From NCBI GenBank assembly GCA_965214585.1, contig OZ243957.1, forward strand, positions 1,798,001 to 1,862,000: 64,000 nucleotides of DNA, written 5' to 3'. Both the position numbers and the translations under genes were made by a program. The notes under the pieces were generated by a model. The model was not told where the DNA came from. It did no database searches and saw only the letters and a program-made list of their open reading frames with translations. Position 1 is the stretch's first letter. Every line of letters begins with the position of its first letter. Source of the DNA: JAHCHG01 sp965214585. Lineage in GTDB: Bacteria; Acidobacteriota; Blastocatellia; Pyrinomonadales; Pyrinomonadaceae. Positions 9,501 to 17,644 of this stretch are shown piece after piece.

Positions 9501-10320
9501 TTTGTCCCGACATCAGGCGCGGCGTTGACTGCACAGTTCCAATCGTTCCCGGATTTGTCAGCGTAATGGTCGTGCCTTGGTAATCGTCGAGCGTTAAATT
9601 TCCGCTGCGGGCGCGTTTGATCGTATCGTTGAAAGCGTCGAAAAACTCATTAAAAGTCATTTCGTTGACCGCTTTGATGTTCGGCACGAGCAGACTTCTT
9701 GAGCCGTCTTTTTTCTCGACATCAATCGCCACGCCGAAATTTACGCTCTCGCTTTCAAGGCGCGAAGGTTTGCCGTCAACCGTTCCGAAACCGTAATTCA
9801 TCTGCGGATATTCCCTCATCGCCTTGATAATCGCCCAACCGATCAGATGCGTGAAGGAAACTTTTCCCAAACCTCTCGATTTGAGATTTTCATTGATAAG
9901 TTTGCGGTTTTCTTCCAGAATCTTGACCGGAACGCGCCTTACGCTCGTCGCCGTCGGAACTGAGAGGCTCTCTTCCATATTCTCGACGATAACTTTTGAA
10001 ACGCCCGTCAGAGGCTTTGCTTTAACTCCGTCGCCCGTTTTTGTTTCCGCCTGCTTTTTCGGTTCGGTTTTCGTTTCGGCGGATTTCGCGGACGTTTTCG
10101 CTTCGGCGGTTACATTTTCTCTTTTCGTCTGCGCGGCAGAACTTCCACCGTTACTTTTCGCCGATTTGCCGCCGATCAGATCGTTAAAATAATTGCGCCA
10201 AGATTCGTCAACCAAATTCGGATCGCTCTGAAAACGATCATATAAACCTTCGACGTAGCTTGCATTCGCGCCGAAATTTTCGTTAATATATTCGGAAATA
10301 TTTATTGTTTTTTCGCTCAC
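6538..10320 (-). CDS. kgd: Multifunctional 2-oxoglutarate dehydrogenase/decarboxylase (E1 fused to E2 catalytic domain)
   Basis: A 1260-residue TCA-cycle enzyme of the Kgd/OdhA type. It decarboxylates 2-oxoglutarate with thiamine diphosphate and transfers the succinyl group. Domains in order: a short E1 N-terminal helix (SYVEGLYDRFQSDPN, residues 21-35); a Lys/Ala/Thr-rich linker (about 55-100); an acyltransferase (E2) catalytic domain ending with the STYDHRV motif (His313); then the E1 thiamine domains (GMAHRGRLNVL near 544, GDAAFAGQG near 660) and the C-terminal transketolase-like part. It has no lipoyl domain, so lipoate must come from another E2. A GTG start is preceded by AGAGG. The fusion is well known in actinobacteria and occurs elsewhere. 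Confidence 0.93.
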   Translation of the reverse strand: MSEKTINISEYINENFGANASYVEGLYDRFQSDPNLVDESWRNYFNDLIGGKSAKSNGGSSAAQTKRENVTAEAKTSAKSAETKTEPKKQAETKTGDGVKAKPLTGVSKVIVENMEESLSVPTATSVRRVPVKILEENRKLINENLKSRGLGKVSFTHLIGWAIIKAMREYPQMNYGFGTVDGKPSRLESESVNFGVAIDVEKKDGSRSLLVPNIKAVNEMTFNEFFDAFNDTIKRARSGNLTLDDYQGTTITLTNPGTIGTVQSTPRLMSGQSAIIATGAIEYPAEYQGMTSGALSQLGISKIMTITSTYDHRVIQGAESGLFLAKVHQYLTGEHEFYDEIFAGLEINYPPFRWAEDYNPSLLGTDHVREQIVKQAKVLQLINAYRTRGHLLADIDPLNMTSHYSSGLELENYGLTIWDLDREFITDGLHGKDVSTLREILWVLQRAYCGKVGIEYRHIQSKEEKQWLREQIRRQFVDTEPLAPETQKELLEKLIEAEQFEQFLHRKYLGQKRFSLEGTETIIPLLDQLVEMSSERGVEEIFLGMAHRGRLNVLANIVGDAEKGDMAERIFTAFEGKAHPNFPADEGDVKYHQGAIETRVTKGGNKVKIQLACNPSHLEFVDPVVEGMSRARQDQLLQGDTNREEVIDRVLPVLLHGDAAFAGQGIVMETLQLANLYGYRTGGTIHIVVNNQIGFTTTPEASRSSIYSTDAAQITQLPIFHINGDSPEAALRVVEIALAYRQQFNKDVALDLVGFRRLGHNEGDEPSYTQPLMYQRVKAHPGVQHLYAQKLIREEIISEDELKEMTEKVVEKYEEILKRAKEIADKKSAKAELDQPIKDEDGSKVFETAISKETLQKISEKITLVPENFHINPKMVGQLARRAKMGAGETPMDWGFAEAIAFGSIVWDGKSVRLSGQDSGRGTFSHRHSLMYDTQNGAVWCPLAEIRNDETPEAKFDVFDSSLSENAVLGFEYGYSNVARDTLVMWEAQFGDFSNGAQVIIDQYISASEDKWNEKCRLVMLLPHGYEGQGPEHSSARLERYLQLCAENNMQVCYPTTPAQYFHLLRRQVLQETIRPLIVMTPKSLLRLPAATSTTKELTNGGFQPVIADAAIKNKDDVKRVVLCSGKVFYDLEAAREEAKDFDVALIRLEQFYPFPAERLEEIFSEYKNAETLVWTQEEPKNMGGWNFVEPRLREIKPENMILRYVGRTASASPATGSYTIHNLEQKQLVERSFSDSDADKLSAASKPEVSEQIAPAGA

Positions 10321-10736
10321 TTTTAATATCCTCTTGTTTTATGTTAGGTGTTTGATTATTGATTTTAACGCAAAACGGTAGGAAAAGTGAATAACTAAAA
10401 TTTAAAAGTGATATTTTAAGTGTTTGAAAAATATCTTAAAACTTGATTTACAGAGTAATATTATTACCAAGAAGCTGTTTGGAAACTCAGAAAAAACGTA
10501 ACGCCGGCATCTTGCCGGCAGTCTTGGCGGCTTCCAGCCGCCAATTCGCGCGTTATTGACTCGAACATTCAGAAAAAACAGAAAAATTTGGCGGCTGGAA
10601 GCTGCCAAGACTGCCGGCTGGAAGTCCTGCGATACAATTTCCAAACAGCTTCTAAATAAAAAGCGCGACGAATCAAATAAGAAAAAGCCGGGCAAGTAAA
10701 TCCCGGCTTCTTCTTTTGGAAATTTGATTTTCCCGT
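10321..10736. repeat. Intergenic stretch holding palindromic repeat family A, copy 1 (10471-10652)
   Basis: The 182-bp copy has perfect 15-base ends (GAAGCTGTTTGGAAA / TTTCCAAACAGCTTC). Inside are smaller nested palindromes with the modules GCCGGCATCTTGCCGGC and GGCGGCTGGAAG. Further copies lie after recA and after ribE, and a related module lies inside the large oxidoreductase gene. The rest of the stretch is AT-rich and would carry the kgd promoter. A GCCGGG...CCCGGC hairpin near 10687-10706 may terminate the gene that reads into it from the right. Confidence 0.8.
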
Positions 10737-13286
10737 TTAATTTATTGCATTTGAAACAATATGGCTTTCGTCTAATTCAACGATAAAACCTTCGCTGATT
10801 TCATTAAACGCTTCCGGTGTTGCGAATTTTATTTGTTCAGCCTTTATTTCTTCCGCCTGCGCCGCTTTCAGAGGTTCGAGCAGTTTTTCGCGTTTGCGCT
10901 CGGCTTTGACGGCATACATTGCTTTGTCCGCGCCGATTATTATTTGGTCGAGCGATACGCCGTCCTGCGGATAGCAAGCCGCGCCTAAACTTACGCCGAC
11001 GTTGGCATATTCGCCGGTTTCCGTCAGCAGCTTAAAGCCGAGAACCGCTTTTTCCATTCGTTCGCATAATTCTTCGATGGCGGCTCTGTTCGTTTCCGGG
11101 GCGATAACGACAAATTCATCTCCGGCGTAACGCGCCAGAAAATCATAATCGCGCAGTTCCCGTCGCATCACTTTGGAAATTTCCTTGAGCATCTTGTCGC
11201 CGACTTTATGCCCGTAAGTGTCGTTGACGGCTTTGAATCCGTCGAGGTCGAGCATTAAAAGCTGGAAATTACTGCCGTTGCGGTTGGCGCGGGCGGTTTC
11301 CTTTTCAAACTGAATCTGCAAACTTCTCGCGTTCGGCAAGCCGGTCATCGAGTCGGTCAACGCGCGGGATTCCGATTCGGCGTGCTGCAACGCCATCGCA
11401 ATCGCGTCGGACGCAATGCGCGAAATCGTTTCGAGCAGGCGGATGTGTTCTTCTTCATAATCGGCAAGTTCGCACGAATAGAGCGAAACCGCGCCGAGCA
11501 TTGTTCCGTCTTCGGAAATCAGCGGCAGAGAAGTCATCGCCCGGTATTGCTCTCCGATTTCGGTCTGATGAAAAGCAAAATCCATTTTCGGATCAATTTT
11601 GTTCAGCGGCTGGAGCGTTTCCAGAACCGTTCCGGTTGCGCCGATACCGACTTTGACGCATTTATTTTCGAGTTCCGCCGCATACAAACCTTTGACGATT
11701 TTTGCATTTGCCGCGTCATTGTTTTTATTCATTAAATAAACGGCGCAGGTATCCGCCGGAACGAGTTCGCTGACCTTTTCGGCGAAAAGAGAAAGCGTAT
11801 CCTTTAAGTTCAGCGAAGAACTGAAAACTCTCGCCAACTCGAAAAGCGTGTAAACTTCGCGGTTGGCGCGTTTGATCTGTCCGATGTAGCTCTGCTCGCC
11901 GATTTCTTCCGTCGTATGATAACCCGCGTCTTTCGTCTGAGAATCAAAAGAATACGGAAGACTGCATTTTTCCACTTCCGCTTCAAAATGCTGTAAATTT
12001 CTGAGAAAAACGTCAACAATCTGCGGATCAAACTGAGTTCCCGCATTATTCAGCAAAAAGCGTCGGGCATCGTCGCGCGAAATCGCCCGGCGATACGGAC
12101 GCGCACCGCGCAGAGAATCGTAAGTATCGGCGACGGCTAAAATTCTTGCGGTCAGCGGAATCTGCTCTTTGCTCAAACCCTGCGGATAACCGCTTCCGTC
12201 CCATTTCTCGTGATGATGCTTGACGGTTGGAATAACCGGGTAAACGAAATTTACCTTTTCTAAAATTGATGCTCCGACGACGGCGTGAATTTTCATTTTC
12301 TCCGATTCCGCCGCCGTCAGTTTGCCCGGTTTATTTAAAATATGATCCGGCACGGCAAGTTTTCCGATGTCGTGAAGCAATGCTCCGGTGTGCAGAGCAT
12401 TTAGTTCGTCTTTTGGCAAACCGAGAATTTCGCCGATTCCGACGGCGTAAATCTGCGTTCGGCGAACGTGTCCGACACCGACCTGATCGCGGGCATCAAT
12501 CGCGGTTGCCAAGGCTTCGACGGTTGCCAAATGAATCCGGCTGGCTTCGCTTATTTCCTTAGTTTTTTGCGTAAAGCGGCGGACGTGTATCCGATACGCA
12601 AGATGCGCCGCGACGCTTCCCAATAAAACTACCCAGCCGAATGACAAACCGAATCCGGCAAAGGAAAAATGTGCGATCACCGCCAAAACAAATCCTAAAA
12701 TACAGTTTGCCCACGCCCACACGAAATTTTTCTTCCAGATTTGATCGGTTGAAAATCCGCTGGAAAAGCTCTGATAAATTGTCTTGAAAAATCCTGCTGA
12801 AATATAATAGACGAGTGCCGCAACGCCCAACGCGCCGGTCAGCCATAAGGATTCGAGCATATTATCCGCGACGACAAGTTGATCGAATGTGGTAAAAGCA
12901 TATAAAAACTGATAAAAAAGGCGGGCGGCAAGATATGCCGATACGACGCTGGCAAAAATTTCGTATAACCATTCCTGTTTTGATTTTCGGGTATTTTTGA
13001 TTCCCGCCAGTTTCGCGCTTGCCGCAAGCAGAACCGCGCCAATCGGAGAAAGCCACAGAACGCTTAGAAAAATTAAAAATTCTCCGGCGGACAAATTTAT
13101 CTTCGTGTTTTTAATTTTAAATTGATGCTGATTTACAAGCAGCGATACGGTCAGCGCAACGGCGAGCGTTATAAACTGCACGCCGGAAAAATTGTAGAGT
13201 TCAAATGAAGCAAAACCTGTAACCACAAGACTTGCACAAAGCATTACTGCCCATAGAATTTTCGACTGCAAGTTATATATTTTCAT
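10737..13286 (-). CDS. Membrane-bound HD-GYP / GAF / GGDEF signalling protein
   Basis: An 849-residue protein for cyclic-di-GMP turnover. About 230 N-terminal residues are mostly hydrophobic (six or more helices). Next comes an HD-GYP phosphodiesterase domain with HDIGKLAVPDH near residue 305 and HHEKWDGSGYPQGL near 365, both intact. A GAF-like sensor follows (about 490-640), then a diguanylate cyclase domain whose signature reads AGDEF near 720 instead of GGDEF; Ala in the first position is tolerated in some active cyclases. The protein thus has both synthesis and breakdown modules; which dominates cannot be told. It stands alone as a transcription unit. Confidence 0.9.
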   Translation of the reverse strand: MKIYNLQSKILWAVMLCASLVVTGFASFELYNFSGVQFITLAVALTVSLLVNQHQFKIKNTKINLSAGEFLIFLSVLWLSPIGAVLLAASAKLAGIKNTRKSKQEWLYEIFASVVSAYLAARLFYQFLYAFTTFDQLVVADNMLESLWLTGALGVAALVYYISAGFFKTIYQSFSSGFSTDQIWKKNFVWAWANCILGFVLAVIAHFSFAGFGLSFGWVVLLGSVAAHLAYRIHVRRFTQKTKEISEASRIHLATVEALATAIDARDQVGVGHVRRTQIYAVGIGEILGLPKDELNALHTGALLHDIGKLAVPDHILNKPGKLTAAESEKMKIHAVVGASILEKVNFVYPVIPTVKHHHEKWDGSGYPQGLSKEQIPLTARILAVADTYDSLRGARPYRRAISRDDARRFLLNNAGTQFDPQIVDVFLRNLQHFEAEVEKCSLPYSFDSQTKDAGYHTTEEIGEQSYIGQIKRANREVYTLFELARVFSSSLNLKDTLSLFAEKVSELVPADTCAVYLMNKNNDAANAKIVKGLYAAELENKCVKVGIGATGTVLETLQPLNKIDPKMDFAFHQTEIGEQYRAMTSLPLISEDGTMLGAVSLYSCELADYEEEHIRLLETISRIASDAIAMALQHAESESRALTDSMTGLPNARSLQIQFEKETARANRNGSNFQLLMLDLDGFKAVNDTYGHKVGDKMLKEISKVMRRELRDYDFLARYAGDEFVVIAPETNRAAIEELCERMEKAVLGFKLLTETGEYANVGVSLGAACYPQDGVSLDQIIIGADKAMYAVKAERKREKLLEPLKAAQAEEIKAEQIKFATPEAFNEISEGFIVELDESHIVSNAIN

Positions 13287-13685
13287 TTTGTTGTTCTTTT
13301 CCGCGCCTCACAGAAAATTTTTGAAGCGGCGCGAATCATCAGGGAGAAATCTCTTACCGTTTTGGTTAGGAATAATTTTTACTGCAACTCGGAAACCCTT
13401 CCGGGTTATCATAAAAGAGGAATACAATTTTCGTGCCAACATCGGATGCGTTTTGTAAACTGATAAATACTCGGTTGGAATTAAAAACGTAAAGCGGCAG
13501 GCTAAATTTTCGGTCAGATTGACAAATCAGTTTGATGTAATCCGGTCATTTTGATTAATTTGCAGAATCGTGAATTTTGCAAAAGCCGGAAGAGATTTTC
13601 GCCGCTTTGATTCTAAACCGAACAACCGCAAAAATCAACAAGTTTTAACAAATTGAACAAGAGTTTAACTTTTTACGGAAAAATT
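13287..13685. other. Divergent intergenic region, no gene seen
   Basis: About 400 bases separate the divergent starts of the HD-GYP and VWFA genes. No coding sequence or strong repeat is seen. Promoters for both genes are expected here, but no convincing -35/-10 pair could be picked by eye. Confidence 0.5.
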
Positions 13686-14726
13686 ATGAAATTACGCAAA
13701 GACAAATTTTTACAAAGAAAACGGCGAACATCTTTTTCCGGGTTTGCATTGCCGCTGCTTGATTTTGTCGGATTTTCCGCTTTTCTGTGCGCGGTTATTT
13801 TAATTTTTTCAAACGCATCTCACGCGCAGAATTCCGAAGAAATTATCCGCGTTGAAACCGAACTCATACCGTTTGAGGTAACTGTTACCGACAAAAAAGG
13901 AAATCCCGTGCGCGGTCTGGAGGCGAAGGATTTTATCGTTTACGAAAACGGGGAGCAGAGAGATTTCGATTTTTTCAAGCCGATTGTAAAACAAGACGAA
14001 AGCCGCCCGCTTTCGATAGTTTTCGCGCTCGACGTGTCGGGCAGCGTTACGCCGGACGAACTCTTAAAGCTGCGCGACGCGATGAAAAATTTTGTTCGGC
14101 GGCTTGCCGATTACGAATCTCATTTCGCCGTAATGACTTTCGGAATGCGCGTCAAGGTTTTGCAGTCGTTTACAAACAAACCGGAAAAACTCGAAAAAAC
14201 CTTTGGCAAAATTCTGCGCGATCAGGACGGGCTTTCAACGCACGCTTACGATGCGGTTGATTATTCGATCAGATTTCTCGACAAAAAATCGCCGCCAGCC
14301 GTTCGCGGAAAACTTCCGAAACGCGCCGTCATATTGATTACCGACGGTTTTCCCGTCGGCGATACCGTTGCACCGAAAACCGTTATCGAACGCGCCAACG
14401 AAGCGGAAACAACCGTCTATTCGGTAATTCTGCCGTCGTTTTCCCGTTTGCAGAAAAACAGAAAACCGCTTCTCACGCCGCTTGAAGCCAGCGGTCTGAT
14501 CGAAAAAACGGGCGGACGGACATTTTACGCCGTAGAAAAAGATTTCGAGCCGCTGTTTAAATTGCTCGAAGAAGAAATCACTTCTTCCTACGTTCTGGCG
14601 TTTTATCCGAACGAAGAAACCCGGCAAAAAGGACAATTTCAACAAGTGCGAATCGAAACCTCGAAAGATTTCCGGGTTAAGCAGAATCGTCAAGGCTACG
14701 CGCTGAAAAGCGGCGAAGAAAAATAA
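13686..14726 (+). CDS. Secreted VWFA-related Acidobacteria-type protein
   Basis: The 346-residue product (from the ATG; an in-frame TTG lies 33 bases upstream but has no better ribosome site) has a signal peptide ending near NASHAQ. A short beta-rich segment with TVTDKKGNPVRGLEAKDF is typical of the VWFA-related proteins abundant in Acidobacteriota. The von Willebrand A domain follows with MIDAS residues DVSGSV near residue 105 and a later TDG motif (ILITDGFP). It is probably exported and binds metal ions and a protein partner. The partner and role are unknown. No operon mates are evident. Confidence 0.88.
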   Translation: MKLRKDKFLQRKRRTSFSGFALPLLDFVGFSAFLCAVILIFSNASHAQNSEEIIRVETELIPFEVTVTDKKGNPVRGLEAKDFIVYENGEQRDFDFFKPIVKQDESRPLSIVFALDVSGSVTPDELLKLRDAMKNFVRRLADYESHFAVMTFGMRVKVLQSFTNKPEKLEKTFGKILRDQDGLSTHAYDAVDYSIRFLDKKSPPAVRGKLPKRAVILITDGFPVGDTVAPKTVIERANEAETTVYSVILPSFSRLQKNRKPLLTPLEASGLIEKTGGRTFYAVEKDFEPLFKLLEEEITSSYVLAFYPNEETRQKGQFQQVRIETSKDFRVKQNRQGYALKSGEEK

Positions 14727-14792
14727 ATTTCCTTGAGCCGCTTTTTCAAATAAACTTGTTTAAAATTCAATTTTCGGAAAATTCGGGTTTTC

Positions 14793-15032
14793 CTAAAAAT
14801 TAAATTCACCGTCATCGTCGTCGTCGAAATCATCGTCGTCGTCGTCCATAAAATCATCATCGTCGTCCTCAAAACCGAAATCGTCTTCACCGGAAGGGTC
14901 TAATTCAATCGGGTCGAGTCCGACGAGTTCCAATTCCGAATCGCATTCGTCGCAAGACAAAGTTTCGCCTTGCACCAAATCGGCATCCACAAAAACTTTT
15001 TCATCACAAACCGGACAAATTGAAGTTGGCAT
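14793..15032 (-). CDS. LysW-like zinc ribbon protein with a poly-Asp tail
   Basis: A 79-residue acidic protein. The N-terminal half (CPVC at 6-9, CDEC at 27-30, then ELELVGLDPIEL) matches the LysW amino-group carrier fold. In LysW the C-terminal Glu of EDWGE carries the growing amino acid. Here the second half is instead a run of Asp residues (roughly 50-75) ending GEFNF, so the attachment Glu is not at the very end. No lysine or arginine biosynthesis genes are adjacent. It may be a LysW paralogue with another role or only a structural zinc ribbon. The ribosome site TAGGAGAAA supports the start. Confidence 0.75.
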   Translation of the reverse strand: MPTSICPVCDEKVFVDADLVQGETLSCDECDSELELVGLDPIELDPSGEDDFGFEDDDDDFMDDDDDDFDDDDDGEFNF

Positions 15033-15208
15033 TTTTAAAATTTCTCCTAAAATAATTTATAAAATTTATTGCTTTTCACTTAAAAATCAAGTGAACTTTC
15101 GTATAATTTCAATCTAACTTTTTTTCCGGCAGTTTTGCAAGAGTTTATTGCAGAAAAATCTATATTGCCGAAAAAAAATATTTTGTAAATTGGTATCATA
15201 TAAAAACA

Positions 15209-16144
15209 ATGAAATTTCCCTTAACATTTCCCGACGAAAAGGAATTTGATGTGGTCGGATTCGGCACGAACGCGGTTGATTATTTGATAATCGTTCCCGA
15301 ATATCCGCAGTTCGATTCAAAAGTCCGGCTGACCGATTACGTTCAAGCCGCCGGCGGAGAAATCGCCACAACAACCGTCGGACTTCAACGGCTGGGCTTA
15401 AAAACGGCTTACGCGGGACGCTTCGGCGACGATAAAGAAGGCGATTTCGGAGTTCAAACTTTGAAAGATGAAAATGTTGACGTGCGTTTTTCCGAACAGA
15501 TCGCGGGCGCGAGAACGCAAATCGCATTCATCGTAATTGACGAGCGAAGCGGCGAGCGAACGATAATCTGGAACAGGGACGAAAAACTTGCGTTCACGGA
15601 AAAAGACGCGCCGCTTAAAGCCGCCGAAATATGCAAAATTCTGCATTTTACTCCGCACGACACAAAAGCCTGTTTGCAAATGGCAAAAACCGCAAAAGCA
15701 AACAAGGCGATAATTTCAATTGATATTGACAATACTTTTGCCGGAATTGACGAAGTTTTACGGCAGGTTGACGTTTTGATTTCTTCGCACGATTTTCCCG
15801 AAAAACTCGTCGGAATCGGTGACCGACGAAAATCTCTGCAAGCGATAAAATCGCGTTACGGCTGTGCAGTCGTCGGAATGACGCTCGGCGAATCCGGTTC
15901 GCTTCTTTTGTGCGAAGACGAATTTATTGAAACAAAAGGTTTTTCAGTTCCGAACGGCTGCAAAGACACGACGGGCGCGGGCGATTCTTTCCGCGTCGGT
16001 TTGCTTTACGGGTTGTTAAAAGGCGAATCCGTCGAAGAAAGCGCACGAATGGCAAACGCCGTCGCCGCGCTCAAATGCCGCCAAATCGGTGCGCGAACTT
16101 CTCTGCCAAGCAGCAGGGAACTTGCTGAATTTATCGGCAGTTAA
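15209..16144 (+). CDS. PfkB-family carbohydrate kinase
   Basis: A 311-residue ribokinase-like sugar or nucleoside kinase. The N-terminal FGTNAVDYLI and GGEIATTTVGLQRLGL segments fit the substrate-binding lid, and the C-terminal DTTGAGDSFRVG (near residue 258) contains the catalytic Asp and anion hole of PfkB signature 2. It transfers phosphate from ATP to a sugar-like hydroxyl group. The substrate cannot be read from sequence, and the neighbours give no pathway context. No clear ribosome site is visible before the ATG. Confidence 0.85.
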   Translation: MKFPLTFPDEKEFDVVGFGTNAVDYLIIVPEYPQFDSKVRLTDYVQAAGGEIATTTVGLQRLGLKTAYAGRFGDDKEGDFGVQTLKDENVDVRFSEQIAGARTQIAFIVIDERSGERTIIWNRDEKLAFTEKDAPLKAAEICKILHFTPHDTKACLQMAKTAKANKAIISIDIDNTFAGIDEVLRQVDVLISSHDFPEKLVGIGDRRKSLQAIKSRYGCAVVGMTLGESGSLLLCEDEFIETKGFSVPNGCKDTTGAGDSFRVGLLYGLLKGESVEESARMANAVAALKCRQIGARTSLPSSRELAEFIGS

Positions 16145-16149
16145 GAAAC

Positions 16150-16484
16150 TTTGCCCGCGAATTTGCGCGAATAAAAGAAAAGGTAAAAGGTAAAAGGTTA
16201 AGTAAAGAAAGAAAAATAACATTACCAGAGTAATGCTTCGATCAAGAGATTATAAAACATTATCAATTATCCATTATTTTGTGGGTTTGTTTGTCGGCTG
16301 ACAAAAACCTACAAAATAATTGATAATGGATAATTGAAATTTGATAATAAAATTTCTGATTATATTAACATTTGCGGGTAAACTTATTTAACTTTTATTA
16401 CTAAAGGTTAAATTTAAGTCCCCTTCATCTCCTTCATCCTTGTTAAAATTTCTTCTCTTTTATTCGCGCCGATTCGCGGGCAAA
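16150..16484. repeat. 335-bp stretch bounded by 28-30 base inverted ends, with a nested hairpin repeat (family D, copy 1)
   Basis: TTGCCCGCGAATTTGCGCGA on the left is mirrored near-perfectly by TCGCGCCGATTCGCGGGCAA on the right. Inside are a GGTAAAA tandem run (near 16180-16200) and an inverted repeat at about 16259-16336 with arms of the CAATTATCCATTAT type. A related TTGCCCGCGAA end recurs at 59.37 kb. No coding sequence is seen. Confidence 0.65.
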
Positions 16485-16499
16485 TCTCTTATTTTCAAA

Positions 16500-17171
16500 C
16501 TAAAGATTTTCATTGAAAAAATTTATCACTTTCGACCAAGCGTCTTTTGCCGCTTCTTTGTCATAAACTTCCGGGCGCGTATCGTTAAAAAAAGCGTGAT
16601 CGGCTTCGTATTTGACCGATTTTATCGGCAGAACATTATCCTTCGCCATTTTCTCCAAGCCGCCGACTTTTTCCCGGTTGATCCATTCGTCCTTTGTTCC
16701 CGAAATGAATAAAACCGGCATTTTCAGATTTTTCAAGGTTTCCTCTTTCGGAATGTCGCCGTAAAAAACCGCCGCCGCATTCAAGCCTTCCAGATGGCAA
16801 GCCGCCTGAAACGCAAAAGTTCCGCCCATACAAAATCCGGTAACGCCCAAACCCGAAACGTCATATTTGTCTTCGGCGGCAATAATCGCCTGATTAATCG
16901 TATCCAAACCGTCTTCGATTTCCAGTTCGCCCATCAATTTCGAGGCTTCTTCCTTGTCCTTCGTCACCGTTCCGCGATAAAGATCGGGCGCGATGCAGAT
17001 AAAACCTTCGTCGGCGTAGCGTTTCGCAATGTCTTTGATGTGGTCAGCCAAACCCCACCATTCGTGTATCAAAATTACGCCTTTCGTATCGTCATTCGTT
17101 TCGTCCGGCATTGCGACATAAGCCGTCGTATCGCCGTTTGCGGTTTTCAGATTCAAAGTTTCGTTTTTCAT
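16500..17171 (-). CDS. Dienelactone hydrolase family protein
   Basis: A cytosolic alpha/beta hydrolase of 223 residues. The nucleophile elbow reads GFCMGG with Cys114, typical of dienelactone hydrolases rather than the Ser of general esterases. The acid is expected at the Asp of GTKDEW and the base at the His of ADHAFF. The N-terminal ILIHEWWGL segment also matches the family. It probably cleaves lactones or small esters; the natural substrate is unknown. No aromatic degradation genes are nearby, so a detoxifying or general role is as likely as a catabolic one. Confidence 0.88.
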   Translation of the reverse strand: MKNETLNLKTANGDTTAYVAMPDETNDDTKGVILIHEWWGLADHIKDIAKRYADEGFICIAPDLYRGTVTKDKEEASKLMGELEIEDGLDTINQAIIAAEDKYDVSGLGVTGFCMGGTFAFQAACHLEGLNAAAVFYGDIPKEETLKNLKMPVLFISGTKDEWINREKVGGLEKMAKDNVLPIKSVKYEADHAFFNDTRPEVYDKEAAKDAWSKVINFFNENL

Positions 17172-17644
17172 TTTTTTCGTAAAATCCCCCCAAAAATAAT
17201 TGTCAAAATATGATTTTAATTATATACAAAATTTTCTGGAATTATGAAATTCTGAATTTAGTTTAGAGAGTTTGGATAGTTTGAGGAATTTGGGGAGTTA
17301 AGCAGATGAGTAAAAGTAATCAAGTATAATGCAGAAGCCCGCTACGCTCGTAAGGGCGTAAAGAACACATTTACTTCGTGCGTGTTTCTGCATTCGCATT
17401 GTCTTTAAAAACATATTGCGACCTGTTTAAAAACTTTCAATTTATGCAACAGTAATACCAAGTTGCGTGAATAAAGGCGGAAACCCGCGTGTCAACAAGG
17501 GTGCTGTTTGAAAACTTAAAAGTTGATATTAAAAACAGCACCCTCCATTACTGTCGGGTTTCCGCCTTTCCTTTTTTTCACGCAACTTGGTATAAGTTTA
17601 TAAATTTTGCAAACTCTCCAAACTCTCCAACTCTCTAAACTAAC
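17172..17644. repeat. Intergenic stretch with a family C hairpin (17331-17393) and a MITE
   Basis: No gene is seen. A hairpin with the GCGTGTTTCTGCA module (family C) lies near 17331-17393. The second half is filled by the MITE described separately. Confidence 0.7.
17456..17592. mobile_element. 137-bp MITE, intergenic copy, TAA target duplication
   Basis: The terminal inverted repeats begin TACCAAGTTGCGTGA and end TCACGCAACTTGGTA, with a second internal pair (GGCGGAAACCCG / CGGGTTTCCGCC) and a third (GGGTGCTGTTT / AAACAGCACCC). The element is flanked by TAA on both sides, a 3-bp duplication of the TNA type made by some IS5-family (IS1031-like) transposases. It encodes nothing and would be moved in trans. 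An apparently identical copy interrupts a gene at 26.0 kb. Confidence 0.88.
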
